Made by a program: the position numbers and the translations under genes. A stretch of 64,000 nucleotides of DNA, taken from the NCBI RefSeq assembly GCF_905171775.1, contig NC_053494.1, forward strand, positions 132,736,236 to 132,800,235, given 5' to 3'. The notes beneath the pieces were generated by a model. It saw only the letters and a list, made by a program, of their open reading frames with translations. It was not told the origin of the DNA and made no database searches. This document shows positions 1 to 10,629 of the stretch, in pieces (positions within the stretch are counted from its first letter, which is position 1; each line of letters opens with the position of its first letter). Origin of the DNA: Rana temporaria. Taxonomy: Eukaryota > Chordata > Amphibia > Anura > Ranidae.

Positions 1-205
1 CGACATATGCAGAAAAAGGAAGACTTCATAGTGTCATATGTTTAAAAACAAACATTTAATAAAAGCACTTTATTAAAAGTGCACTTACACTTATGAAGTT
101 TAAAACCAGAGCAAAACACAGATGGTAGCATGCACAGCGGTGGTCGGCCATCACAGAAGTGGCTCCACCCAACGCGTTTCCCCATAATAGGCGTCAACTG
201 GAAAA
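1..205 (-). mobile_element. Degenerate hammerhead-type retroelement remnant
   Basis: Read on the minus strand, bases 198 to 171 resemble a type I hammerhead core: a GTTGACG block, a CC/GG hairpin, then GAAACGCGTT. The next 170 bases run to the window edge and contain an AATAAA-like stretch. The CUGANGA block is damaged at its first and last positions, so activity is unlikely. It resembles the better-preserved motifs at 4207-4271. The element is cut by the window start, so its other end and target duplication cannot be seen. Assignment to a Penelope-like or retrozyme-type family is inference. Confidence 0.35.
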
Positions 206-418
206 GGAGGACGCTTCAATTATTTCCAATTATGTATGTATTGTTATAAGGATTTGAACATAACGTACCACTGCCCAGAAAATATTTTTATTCAATAATT
301 GCATATTGTTAAAACATTTAATGGTAACATTCAGTGTACAAATTCCTTTTTTCATTTTACATGCATTGATATTGTTTTGCACATTTACATGCAATCAAAG
401 CAGTCCAGAAAAGTGACA

Positions 419-899
419 GTAAGAGACGATTTACACTGGGGCGACATGGGATCCGACTTCAAGTCGCCCCAAGTTGTCCCAAGTTGCGCGGTCAAGAAAA
501 TGAATGGAAGTGAATGGGAGCCGTCTTCAGAAAAGGGTCCTGTACTACTTCAATCCGACTTCTAGGCAACTTGTAGGCAACTTGTACCGATTGATTTCAA
601 TGGAAGTCGCCTCAGAAGTCGGATCACTGTCTTAACTGAAGCAACAATACAGGAAGATAACATACATTTCTCAGGCAAACCCCTCCCTCCCCCTCCCTCC
701 CACAGAGCTGATTGTTGTTTGATTGGCCACTGGAAAGCCTTCTGTCCTGGAGGCGACTTGAAGTTGCCTTGTACTGTCCTGGAGGCAACTTGAAGTTGCC
801 TTGTAATTTGCCTGATGATTCATACTCAAGTCGTGTCCAATTTGCCTCCCAAAGTCGTGCTAGAAGTCGTGTTGCCCCTGTGTGAATGGGCTCTTACAG
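419..899. mobile_element. MITE with about 28-bp terminal inverted repeats
   Basis: The left end (GTAAGAG, then ACACTGGGGCGACA) matches the reverse complement of the right end (GTAAGAGCCCATTCACAC, GGGGCAACA). The interior is built from repeated GCGACTT/AAGTCGCC words that can fold back. There is no coding potential. No clear target duplication is visible, so the superfamily is undetermined. Confidence 0.7.
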
Positions 900-1316
900 A
901 GTTTAGAACAAACTATAACACTGCCAGGGATGCTTACAATGGACTGTTGCTGTAGCTCCTCAAGCACCCCTGGCAGTGGTATAGTGTTCTCAACTCAACC
1001 AATGTTACTGTCACTTTTATGGGACTGTTTGGTAAGCATGTAAATGTGAAGAAAAATATGATTAAAGGCAATTGAAATAAAAAGCAATTAAAATATATTT
1101 ATAGGAACAACATTGTTTTAACGTTTTGAAAAGAGTAGGGAAAGTTTAATTTTTGCTGTAGGAAAAAAGAGAGAACAGATAAACTCCTCTAGTCACACCT
1201 TCCACTGTGGTTCCACAGTTTTTTTTCAGCAGCATTTATCTTTAATATTTTCTTGCCATTCATATTATTAGGTTGTGTTGCTGGGAAAATTTCCTTTATT
1301 TTTGCTGTCTCTATAC

Positions 1317-1464
1317 CATGGGTCTTCAAACTATGGCCCTCCAGTTGTTCAGGAACTACAATTCCCATCATGCCTAGTCATGTCTGTGAATGTCAGTGTG
1401 TTACAATGCCTCATGGGATGTGTAGTTCTACAACAGCTGGAGGGCCGTAGTTTGAGGATCCCTG
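1317..1464. mobile_element. hAT-type MITE, 148 bp, with 8-bp target duplication
   Basis: The terminal inverted repeats are CATGGGTCTTCAAACTATGG on the left and the complement of CAGGGATCCTCAAACTACGG on the right, followed on each side by GCCCTCCAG. The 8-bp word CTCTATAC lies immediately outside both ends (1309-1316 and 1465-1472). An 8-bp duplication and CA-GGG ends are diagnostic of the hAT superfamily. The element is non-coding. Confidence 0.88.
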
Positions 1465-1560
1465 CTCTATACAGTTGGAAAAAAAATTCCACTCCCTGCC
1501 TTAGAGATTCAACAGGAAGTGAAAGGCAATCTCTGCCATGTGAGGAAAATTCCCCTCTTA

Positions 1561-1945
1561 TGCCGCGTACACACGATCGGTTAAACCGATGAGAATGGTA
1601 TGATGGACCGTTTTCATTGGTCAAAACCGATCATGTGTGGGCGCCATCGGTTATTTAACCATCGGTTAAAAAAAAGCCAACTTGTTTTAAATTTAACGGA
1701 TGGATTCGTTAAAATCGGTTAAAAATACACACATGTTCAGAATCAATTTGACGCATGCTTGGAAGCATTGAACTTCATTTTTTTCAGCACGTCATTCTGT
1801 TTTACGTCACCGCGTTCTGACACGGTAATTTTTTTAACCGATGGTGTGTGGGCGCGACGGACCATCAGTCAGCTTCATCGGTTAACTGATGAAAACGGTC
1901 CATCGGTCCGTTCTCATCAGATGGACTGATAGTGTGTACGTGGCA
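1561..1945. mobile_element. GTACACAC-family MITE, copy 1
   Basis: It begins TGCCGCGTACACACGATCGG and ends with the inverted equivalent CGTGGCA. The interior has repeated AACCGATG/CATCGGTT words and a conserved middle block with GCATGCTTGGAAGC and a TTTACGTCACCGCG segment. It is flanked by TTA and TAA. The next MITE abuts it directly. TNA-type target sites suggest PIF/Harbinger mobilisation, but this is inference. No protein is encoded. Confidence 0.85.
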
Positions 1946-1948
1946 TAA

Positions 1949-2357
1949 GGCCTTGTACACACGACCGGTCCATCCGATGAGAATGGTCCGACTGACCGTT
2001 TTCATCGGTTCACCGCTGAAGTGGCCTGATGGTCTGATGTGCGTACACACCATCAGCTCAAAATCCGATCGGGTCAGAACGCGGTGACGTAAAACACACG
2101 ACGTGCTGAAAAAAACGAAGTTCAATGCTTCCAAGCATGCGTCATCTTGATTCTGAGCATGCGCGGGTTTTGAACCAATGCTTTTTTGTACTAACCATCG
2201 GTTTGGCCCGATCGGTCAGCGGTCCATCGGTTCGATTTTAAAGCATGTTTTACAATTTTGGACCGAAGGACAACAGACCGATGGGCCGTACACACGGTCG
2301 GTGAAACTGAACCTCGGTCCATTCTCATCGGTTTTGTCCGACCGTGTGTACGCGGCC
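1949..2357. mobile_element. GTACACAC-family MITE, copy 2, abutting copy 1
   Basis: The ends are GGCCTTGTACACACGACCGG and its inverted partner ending CGCGGCC. TAA flanks it on both sides (1946-1948 and 2358-2360), a clean 3-bp target duplication. It shares the central GCATGC and GTGACGTAAAACAC block with copy 1 in the opposite orientation. It evidently inserted at the TAA bordering the first copy. Confidence 0.86.
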
Positions 2358-2360
2358 TAA

Positions 2361-3101
2361 GAGTCACCAGAATAGGTGTCCCAATTGGAAAATGTACCTT
2401 CACCTCTTGTTCCTATGACAACTCTAAAATTTTAGATTTAGACAGCCATAAAAAAAATTAAAATTTAGACAACCCTTCAAATTTAAAAAAATATATATTT
2501 TTGCGATAGATACACTGTAACATATTGCATACTATAATTACATTTCTTTTTGTTCTTAGGCATCGAGCCATTCCAGGAACAAGGGAATATATTTATTGTT
2601 TGATTCCTGTTGGGACAGGACCCCCCCTCCCCCCCACCATCTCCCACTGGCTGCTGTGGGGGATGTGTCCGGATGGAGAGCAGGGAAGGGGCCAGTAAAT
2701 ATGTCATGTGCCTTCCTTTTGTAAATAAACACATTGAGCGATTGATACCGATTGATCACTCACTGTGTACAATTATAACTGAAGCATAGTAAACTGTGTT
2801 TATTATGCTTTGGTTTAGGAATGAACAGGAAACGCTGTACAGAGCTATTCCTGTCCATTCATTCTGTGCAGTTGAGGGTGAAGAGATGGAGACTGAGGGC
2901 TGTGTCCTCAATCTGATTTCTCTGTCTCAAAGGTGAAACATCAGAGGTCTGTTTAGACCCATGATATTTTACTAAAGCCCCCCCAATGGGGCTCCTAAAA
3001 ATTGTAAAACAATTATAAAAAATAAAATGGTAAAAAAAATAAAAATAATATTTAAATAAAATGGTAAAAAAATTAATAATAAAATAACAAAAATAAAAAG
3101 C
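2361..3101. other. Unannotated AT-rich stretch
   Basis: No gene or recognisable element is seen. There is a C-rich run near 2620 and an AT-rich simple stretch (3000-3100) made of AAAATGGT and AATAAAA-type repeats. Confidence 0.5.
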
Positions 3102-3102
3102 T

Positions 3103-3115
3103 ACTTACCCTAGTG
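3103..3115 (+). repeat. Left 13-bp direct repeat flanking the palindromic insertion
   Basis: ACTTACCCTAGTG here is repeated at 5258-5270. The right copy starts at the first base beyond the palindrome. The pair is best read as the target-site duplication of the whole 3116-5257 insertion. Confidence 0.75.
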
Positions 3116-4206
3116 AAAACAATTGGTTGTGAATGTCACCGGCGCAAAAGAAAATAAATAAATAAATGTGAACCGTGATCTGCTGCAGTACTGTGTGCCC
3201 TTAGTGGGGGTCAATAGTGCATAAGGAAGAAAAGTGTTACTGCGCTGATCTAATTATCCAGAGGTATTAAATCTCTGGGAGTATGGACATAAGTGAAATA
3301 TCAGAGCCACAATGTACCCAATCTTAAATGTGAATAACCTGGATACAAACAATATATAAAAAAATATAAGAAATATATGAGTCATACAAATGTGACACAG
3401 TGATTTCAAACTTGAATCATATATCTAGATCAGTGTGTCAGCATACAATCCATATGCCACAGTGCTTCTATGAGAAAAATGGCTGTTGCTGCTACTGACC
3501 AACCAAATAGTGAAAACAATACGAAAGATATTACAAAAAATATTGTGTATATATGTGTATAAAACCACAATATGCTGTATGCCAACTGCACCGTGAGTTG
3601 TCCAATAACCGATATTGGAACAAAATAAATATCAAAAAAGTGAAATAAATATCAAACAACCATACAAATGTGCAATGTGCTGACTGCACTTAAAAATAGT
3701 CCAAATGGCAGGCAATCTTGCTCTTATACAATAGGTTCCAGCAAACACAAGGTTCAATGTTGGTAGTACTGTGTAGAGGAAAGTGCCGCTATCTCTTCCA
3801 CCCGACAAAGATGTGCCACCATCACCAATGGTTAAAATCAACACTCACCAGACCCCAGATATTATTAGGCTCCAAAGTGGTGTCTTTTCTTTGTCCGTTA
3901 GTGGGTGTTGCCTCCTTTTCCCTTTTACAAGGTGTCATCAATTCCTCAAAAACAAGGGGCTCATCATGGTGTAGTATATTAAAATATGTATTTATTTAAA
4001 AAAGGTAAAAAAATAACACTTACAATATAAAGTGCCTCTGACCGGCACTGAGTGTCTTTGGCAGTGTCAACCGTTAAAAGCCGCTGACCAGCATTTAAAT
4101 GGCGTCCTAAGAGGTGTGCTTGCCCCGCTGTGCTCCGCATGTATTGCTACAAGGGGTCCGGGCGCGCTGGTGTGCTGCACCCTCTATGTGCGTGTCCAAA
4201 CAGCCT

Positions 4207-4234
4207 CTACGCGTTTCGCTAATTGCGTCGTCAG
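4207..4234 (-). ncRNA. Hammerhead-ribozyme-like motif (type I, minimal stem III), minus strand
   Basis: The minus strand reads CTGACGA, then CGCAATTAGC, then GAAACGCGTA. This supplies both conserved core boxes (CUGANGA and GAAA), a very short stem II, and the two-base-pair stem III (AC..GU around GC) followed by a permitted cleavage base A. Stem I strands would have to come from sequence across the palindrome centre. Activity is untested. Confidence 0.5.
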
Positions 4235-4243
4235 GAGAACTCC

Positions 4244-4271
4244 CTGATGACGCAATTAGCGAAACGCGTAG
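4244..4271 (+). ncRNA. Hammerhead-ribozyme-like motif (type I, minimal stem III), plus strand
   Basis: This is the mirror copy of the minus-strand motif: CTGATGA (4244-4250), CGCAATTAGC, then GAAACGCGTA (4261-4270). All core nucleotides fit the hammerhead consensus, and it differs from its mirror copy at the variable N of CUGANGA. The predicted cleavage follows A4270. Stem I potential between GAACTCC and GAGGCTG is weak. Minimal stem III hammerheads are known to act mainly as dimers. Confidence 0.5.
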
Positions 4272-5257
4272 AGGCTGTTTGGACACGCACATAGAGGGTG
4301 CAGCACACCAGCGCGCCCGGACCCCTTGTAGCAATACATGCGGAGCACAGCGGGGCAAGCACACCTCTTAGGACGCCATTTAAATGCTGGTCAGCGGCTT
4401 TTAACGGTTGACACTGCCAAAGACACTCAGTGCCGGTCAGAGGCACTTTATATTGTAAGTGTTATTTTTTTACCTTTTTTAAATAAATACATATTTTAAT
4501 ATACTACACCATGATGAGCCCCTTGTTTTTGAGGAATTGATGACACCTTGTAAAAGGGAAAAGGAGGCAACACCCACTGACGGACAAAGAAAAGACACCA
4601 CTTTGGAGCCTAATAATATCTGGGGTCTGGTGAGTGTTGATTTTAACCATTGGTGATGGTGGCACATCTTTGTCGGGTGGAAGAGATAGCGGCACTTTCC
4701 TCTACACAGTACTACCAACATTGAACCTTGTGTTTGCTGGAACCTATTGTATAAGAGCAAGATTGCCTGCCATTTGGACTATTTTTAAGTGCAGTCAGCA
4801 CATTGCACATTTGTATGGTTGCTTGATAATTATTTCACTTTTTTGATATTTATTTTGTTCCAATATCGGTTATTGGACAACTCACGGTGCAGTTGGCATA
4901 CTGCATATTGTGGTTTTATACACATATATACACAATATTTTTTGTAATATCTTTCGTATTGTTTTCACTATTTGGTTGGTCAGTAGCAGCAACAGCCATT
5001 TTTCTCATAGAAGCACTGTGGCATATGGATTGTATGCTGACACACTGATCTAGATATATGATTCAAGTTTGAAATCACTGTGTCACATTTGTATGACTCA
5101 TATATTTCTTATATTTTTTTATATATTGTTTGTATCCAGGTTATTCACATTTAAGATTGGGTACATTGTGGCCCTGATATTTCACTTATGTCCATACTCC
5201 CAGAGATTTAATACCTCTGGATAATTAGATCAGCACAGTAACACTTTTCTTCCTTAT

Positions 5258-5270
5258 ACTTACCCTAGTG
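5258..5270 (+). repeat. Right 13-bp direct repeat flanking the palindromic insertion
   Basis: An exact copy of 3103-3115 that begins where the palindrome ends. It is interpreted as the second copy of the target-site duplication. Confidence 0.75.
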
Positions 5271-5504
5271 GCAGGGTCACAAAAGTTGCACTTGCAACCG
5301 GCCCTGGAGCTTCACCATCATGGGGGGCCCCAAAACATCAGGAAGGGGGCCAGCTGCAGAACATGAGAAAGGGTCCTGCCAAAAGACCATAATAAAGGGC
5401 CCCTTTACTGGAGTAAAAGGGCCAAAGGGTCAGTGGGAAGGGCCTCAGCTGGGGGTCATAGTTTCTTGCACCTGGGCCCTGAAGGTTTTAGTTACGCTCC
5501 ATTT

Positions 5505-5880
5505 CTATCTGATGGCACGATTTACAATTCGCCTAAAATTGGTCAAAAATTTCAAGCCCCCCTCCTTGGGTACTATTTTATTATACACAAATCCTATATT
5601 GATTTACCTCCACTCACAGAGACTACCAAATTATCCACCTTCAAGCACATTTGCTATTATACACCTCTCTCTCCTAAACTGATTTCCAAATTCTATTCTC
5701 AGCTCAACTGCTTAACCAAACGTGCCAACCATGCTTACATTTCCAAATGGGAGGATGACTTCCAATGCACAAAAACCGAGGAGGACTGGTAACTTCAGTT
5801 GAATCAGCATTCAAGGTCATTATTTGGTAATACATGGTTCCATGCAGATTGGCAAATCTCCATCCTTCACTACTAACATG
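5505..5880 (+). pseudogene. LINE-1-type ORF2 fragment (region after the reverse transcriptase)
   Basis: The frame ending at 5792 translates to a segment with FYSQLNCLTK and YISKWEDDFQ followed by EEDW. This matches the layout of the segment between reverse transcriptase and C-terminus in vertebrate L1 ORF2 (leucine/lysine-rich helix, then KWE-D, then EEW). A stop follows EEDW, and readable sequence continues to about 5880. The upstream 5270-5500 stretch is a different GC-rich repeat. It is a short, inactive fragment. Confidence 0.55.
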
Positions 5881-6739
5881 TGTTTTAGAGGCTGCAGGGA
5901 AATGTAATGCTTATCTGGTGGACCTGCATCTTCAAGTTTAAAAAAAAAAAATTATTGCCATGTGGATTTACCAGAAACCTATATCTCCCTAGGAAATATA
6001 TTTCTGAGGGAAATATATGGAAATCCCTGGTGTTCCCTCTTTTTCCCCTTTCCTTTAATCTATGAATGTAGTTTTCTATAACTCTGTTAATGTTTTTCAA
6101 AAATGCTTCAAAAAAATCTATTGAAAGTGAAATCATGTTTCCTGCATTTTGTGTGTTTTTGGCATATCGTTGACAAGGGTGCCTAATTTATAAAGAGGTA
6201 AATTTATATTTAATCTAAAAGAGACTGTATTACTATTCTATTTTAATTGCATCACCTAGAAAGTGGAGAAAGGGTCCAATTTACATTATTAAGTCATATT
6301 TGAAGGCACGGAACTTTTTCCATCAGTTAGCACATCATGCACATGAAATGTTCACCGTTCATAATCTGGTGCTGTATTTTCATCTATGAAGTGCAATTAT
6401 TAGTACTAAAAGGTTGTGTTGATTTTTTTTTTATAGTGAGTGAATCTTTGATTGGTGATGTAGCTCATGACTGCTGATGGTGCTTTTGCCATCATTCCTG
6501 GGTGGCCAGTGCTAGAAGGCAGAATAAAGGTACTCAATGCTAGCCCACATATTGATGAGCTGCAGCTCACTTACTGCCTCCTGCAGGGTTGACTTATAAT
6601 GAGGTTTTAAGGAATTATGTGAATCATTCTTGCCACACAAACCCAGTGGACTGCTCTTCCCCTCACTTCTGCTGGTCTTCATTTGCCCTCAGTTTCCCCT
6701 CATTCCCCATGTTTTCACTTTTCCTAGCTTTTGACTTAA
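5881..6739. other. No gene recognised
   Basis: AT-rich sequence without a recognisable element or credible open frame. Confidence 0.5.
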
Positions 6740-7240
6740 AGCTTCATACACACGACCGGTTTTCTCGGCAAAAACCAGCAAGAAAACTGCTTCTTGCCAA
6801 GAAAACCGTTGGTGTGTACGAGGCTTTCAGGTTTCTCGTCTGGAAATCTGGCCAGCATCTTGACGAGAAAAAAAGAGAACTGGCTCTCTTTTTTCTTGTC
6901 GAGATTCTTGTCGGCCTGTTTCCCGACGAGAAACCCGAGAGTGTGTATACTTACCTGTCGCCGTGGAAACCCGCGCATGCTCGAAATGACTTTGACGCAT
7001 GCGCGGTAGCTTCCACGGCATAGGTAGGGTGAAGCAAGATGGCAGCGACGGCAATGAATGTGACGAGCGTATGCTTGTCGTACGCGATGACGTCACTGTG
7101 TTCTTGCCTTTCAAGAGATATGCGGTTCTTTTGAAAGGTCAGTGTGTACACTTGGGCGGCAAGATATTCTTGCCAAGAATCTCGTCAGGGAAAATGACTG
7201 TTTTTTCCTGACGAGATTCTTGCCCGTGTGTACAGGGCCT
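6740..7240. mobile_element. GTACACAC-family MITE, long subtype
   Basis: The left end CTTCATACACACGACCGG is matched by the inverted right end CCCGTGTGTACAGGGCC. Inside are repeated GACGAGAA/TTCTCGTC words that fold back, two GCATGC blocks and a perfect CRE-type palindrome TGACGTCA near 7089. A second copy of the subtype is at 52464-53114. The open frames here are foldback artefacts. Confidence 0.82.
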
Positions 7241-8832
7241 TAGTCAGATCATCTAAACAGATAAACTGCATCAGCTTGCTATCTGAAAAATTGCCAATCC
7301 ATGAAAATACTGCATTTACGTTGGCACTTGGTATGTCAACAATGTCCTAATTTGATCAAATGACAATAGATAATTTACAAGTGAAGGGTGTTGTAGCACT
7401 TTATTTGGCATGATAAGCTCACTAAAAAAGGATAAAGGTTACCTTTTGTGTGTCGGGATGAATCAGAAAGACTTAGCACCATGCCTTTTCTCCGGATGCT
7501 TTCAAGGTCATAAGAGAATGTGTAAGATGAAGTATATAAAGAAAATGCTCTAAAGAGAAGTGCCAATTACATTACAAAGTGTATATTATTTGAAGTGGAC
7601 CTTTCACCATCTGACTAACGTCTTAATATTTATAGTCTGAAAGTGCAACATTAAAGCTGCACAAACAAGTTGGACAAGATTACATGAGACTGAAACTGTT
7701 AAACACTAGCCATATTGACACTATTGGCAATCATATGAACTTCATGTTGACTTTAAAGGCTTCTCTTTGACTCTTCAGGGATCCAATCATATTCTGCATA
7801 TCCAGTCATCTTCTGCATCTCCTTCAGGTAGTTTGCAGTTAGGTTACCGACTGATAGGTGACCAACGTCCAGCCTTTCACTACCCGGTTACCTTGATCCC
7901 CGGTGGATTGTCGAGACCCTATTGGATCTTGGCTCTCCTCAGGTGGACTCCCCACCGAACAGCTTCCTCAAAGGAACAACGCTTGGGATCTTCTCAGGAT
8001 GGGGACCCAGTCGATCACTGGGGCCAAGCCACAGCTCAAATGTTCGTTCCGGACCAACGCAGTTCCGGAACCAGCAACACTGCATGGCACACGCACCCCG
8101 GCCTGGAAGGCCATTTTGCCGGGTGGGATCAGCCCCCCAGAAGCGACAGAATGAGCCCACAGCACAGCCAAGCTGAGACAGAGACCCAAATTCAAACAAA
8201 TCAGCCTGGTAAAAGCTAACTAACTCTCTGACCCCCTCTAAATTTAAATTAGCACCGGTTCTTAGAAGTAACCAGGCGCTACAATACATTTCAGAGCAAC
8301 ATTGTTTTCAAAGGAAAGATGTTCCCAAGAATAACAGAGTGGGAACCTGAAAGTGAGAATTTCCTAGAAATTTACACTCTAGTTACTTTCATTAATCTCT
8401 TTAAGATTCGGTCATACAGGAGATTGAAGTCTTGGGCTAGATGAGAGAGAACTTTGCTAATAAGACCAAGTGATGCAGTGAATTACTTTTAACCCTTTAT
8501 TGATGAGTTTTTACTCTTGAAGCAAGATTGTAATGCTAAAAAGCATATGGGATGCTATTAACATAGCACTGGTACACTAGGTTGGTATCTACCAGAGAAA
8601 GAATGGCCATGGATTTGAGATTATTCACAAACATCAGATAGAAATCAGACTGATTCACTGTAAAATTTGAAATCAGTTTATAGATTTGTTCTCCTCTGTT
8701 TATGATTTTGTCAGATTTCTGTAGTTCCCTTCAGACTGGACCATGACAAAAGTTTAACACAATTAATGAGTTGGAGGTTGAAATTAACTTTGCAGGTCTT
8801 TTAAGGGCTGTATTCATAGTTCTGGAGTGAGT
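7241..8832. other. Unannotated stretch with one unsupported open frame
   Basis: There is a 150-codon open frame at 7767-8219, but it has no recognisable domain and overlaps several other frames in a GC-richer block. That block (7760-8280) looks like an unclassified interspersed repeat. I see no splice-site or homology support for a gene. Confidence 0.45.
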
Positions 8833-9714
8833 GAGCACACTATGCCTCTGAAAGTAATTCTATGGGCCGAGGGAGTTTTATCTTCATGCAGTCTATGTAT
8901 GAAGGTAAAATACCTTCTTATTGAACCCCCCAGCCCCCCAATACTTACCTGAGCCTGATCTCGATCCAATGATGTGCACTAGAGCAGAAGCTCTCCTGGC
9001 TCTCTCCCTCCTCATTGGCTCAGACACAGCAGCTACCATATATGGTCAGTGAGGAGGGAGTGGGTGGCGGGGCTGACCCAAACTCTGTGTGCTTTATGGA
9101 CACACAAAGTTTGGCTCAGGAATGAGAGTGCACGAGTGCCAGCAAAGCAATCAGCATGGGGGGAGTAGAAAGGACCACCAATGGGGGACCCGAGAAGAGG
9201 AAAATTGGGGCTGATCTGTGCAAAACCATTGCTCAGAGCTGGTAAGTATGACATGTTTGTTATTTAAAAAAAAGAGCACACTATGCCTCTGAAAGTAATT
9301 CTATGGGCCGAGGGATTTTTGTCTTCATGCAGTCTATGTATGAAGGTAAAATACCTTCTTATTGAACCCCCCAGCCCCCCAATACTTACCTGAGCCTGAT
9401 CTCGATCCAATGATGTGCACTAGAGCAGCAGCTCTCCTGGCTCTCTCCCTCCTTATTGGCTCAGACACAGCAGCTACCATATACAGTCAGTGAGGAGGGA
9501 GTGGGTGGCGGGGCTGACCCACACTCTGTGTGCTTTATGGACACACAATGTTTGGTTCAGGAATGAGCGTGCACGAGTGCCAGCAAAGCAATCAGCATGG
9601 GGGAAGTAGAAAGGACCACCAATAGGGGACCCGAGAAGAGGAAAATTGGGGCTGATCTATGCAAAACCATTGCTCAGAGCTGGTAAGTATGACATGTTTG
9701 TTATTTAAAAAAAA
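8833..9714 (+). repeat. Two-copy tandem duplication, 441-bp period
   Basis: Copy 1 (8833-9273) and copy 2 (9274-9714) begin GAGCACACTATGCCTCTG and end in an A-rich tract after GTTATTTAAA. They differ at only a few positions, for example AGAAGCTC versus AGCAGCTC and ATATATGG versus ATATACAG. The unit itself looks like an interspersed repeat; it contains a C-rich block and ATACTTACCTGAGCC. Confidence 0.9.
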
Positions 9715-10344
9715 CGTTATTTTAAGTATTACTTTAAACATTTCACTTTTATATATGGTTTATATGTTGTTAAACATTATCAGAAAGAGATATGCTATCA
9801 CAGTTATCATGTACTTCACACTGTTATTGTACCATCACAGTGGCTTCAGGCATTTCTAGGGCCATGGTACCAGTCCACTGGCATTGCCACGCAGTCCTAA
9901 TTTCTGAGTGGAGATAGTTCTATCTGAGCCATATTACAGTTAGAGCTTGTTTACACTTGCTTCAAAATCTGGAACTGGACATGCGCTTTTAAAGCACTCT
10001 GAATGCCAATCAAAGCACCTGTCACTAAATAAAATGGCAGGTGTACAGTCCTGTTTACATGTTGCGTTTGCTTTGCTTTGCTTTTCTTTTCTTTACTTTA
10101 AAAATGATACCCCATGTTGCTTTCTTGGTACTTTAAAGCATCTACAAAACCTTCATAGAAGTATATGACAAAGCTCACTAGCAACACCTTTTGAGATAGA
10201 GAGAGAGGGGACTGAGTGGAGGATCAACAGAACTGGGGGACCAAAGCAGGAAAAACTAGCAGTGCCACAAGTGGCACACAGTGTAGGAGCAATATAGTGG
10301 GAAGTGAGAGTGACCAGAAAGAGAGGTAAATCAGCAAATCAGGG

Positions 10345-10440
10345 GATGAGCTGGGGACCTGCTGAATGAGGGTACCAATGAGCTGGGGATCTGCTGAACA
10401 GGGGTACTAATGAGCTGGGGATCTTTTGAGTTGGGGATTT
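10345..10440 (+). repeat. Three tandem copies of a 32-bp unit
   Basis: The unit starts ATGAGCTGGGGA at 10346, 10378 and 10410, an exact 32-bp spacing. The third copy is degenerate. Confidence 0.8.
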
Positions 10441-10496
10441 TACTTAACTAGATAGAAAATAGAAAATCAACACGAAGCTTAATTAAAGCTTCAAAA

Positions 10497-10570
10497 AAGC
10501 ATCATCAAAGCATTATCAAAGCATTACTGAAGCATCATTGAAGCATCACTGAAGCATCAAAAAAGCATGT
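10497..10570 (+). repeat. Short-period array of AAGCATCA-type units
   Basis: Successive units of about 10-12 bases of the form (A)AAGCAT(C/T)A are repeated seven or so times before the right MITE terminus. Confidence 0.7.
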
Positions 10571-10629
10571 TGAAGCAGTAAGCGATTTAAAGTGTGTTGA
10601 AGTTGAAGCAAGTGTAAATGAGCTCTTAG

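Larger units (their letters stand above)
3116..5257. mobile_element. Snap-back retroelement insertion (head-to-head inverted dimer) with central hammerheads
   Basis: The insertion lies between 13-bp direct repeats. It consists of 105 unpaired bases (3116-3220) followed by a 2,037-bp palindrome (3221-5257). Read outward from the centre on either strand, each copy starts at a hammerhead-like motif. The minus-strand copy is about 1.12 kb and has the extra 105 bases at its outer (3') end; the plus-strand copy stops at about 1.02 kb. No open frame is credible: the frames at 3718-3999 and 4479-4760 are mirror images of each other. Long target duplications and inverted partial dimers are known for Penelope-like retroelements, so a non-autonomous relative is the best explanation. 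That assignment is inference. Confidence 0.65.
3221..5257. repeat. 2,037-bp near-perfect palindrome
   Basis: Mirror positions satisfy i + j = 8478 from the centre at 4239 out to both ends, so there is no net insertion or deletion between the two roughly 1,018-bp arms. By eye I find only a handful of mismatches, for example near 3237, 3305, 3645, 3651, 3899 and in the central few bases. The central loop is essentially absent. The pairing breaks at 3220/5258. Confidence 0.93.
9941..10629. mobile_element. MITE with about 24-bp terminal inverted repeats and internal tandem repeats
   Basis: The left AGAGCTTGTTTACACTTGCT matches the complement of the right end AGCAAGTGTAAATGAGCTCT. The interior holds three copies of a 32-bp unit and an array of about 11-bp AAGCAT-type units. 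Non-coding. Confidence 0.75.

Noticed and set aside
4107..4371. Identical 85-codon frames on both strands
   Set aside because: A mirror artefact of the palindrome centred at 4239.
7767..8219. A 150-codon open frame as a possible small gene
   Set aside because: No recognisable domain, several competing frames in the same GC-rich block, and no splice or promoter context; more likely an unclassified repeat.
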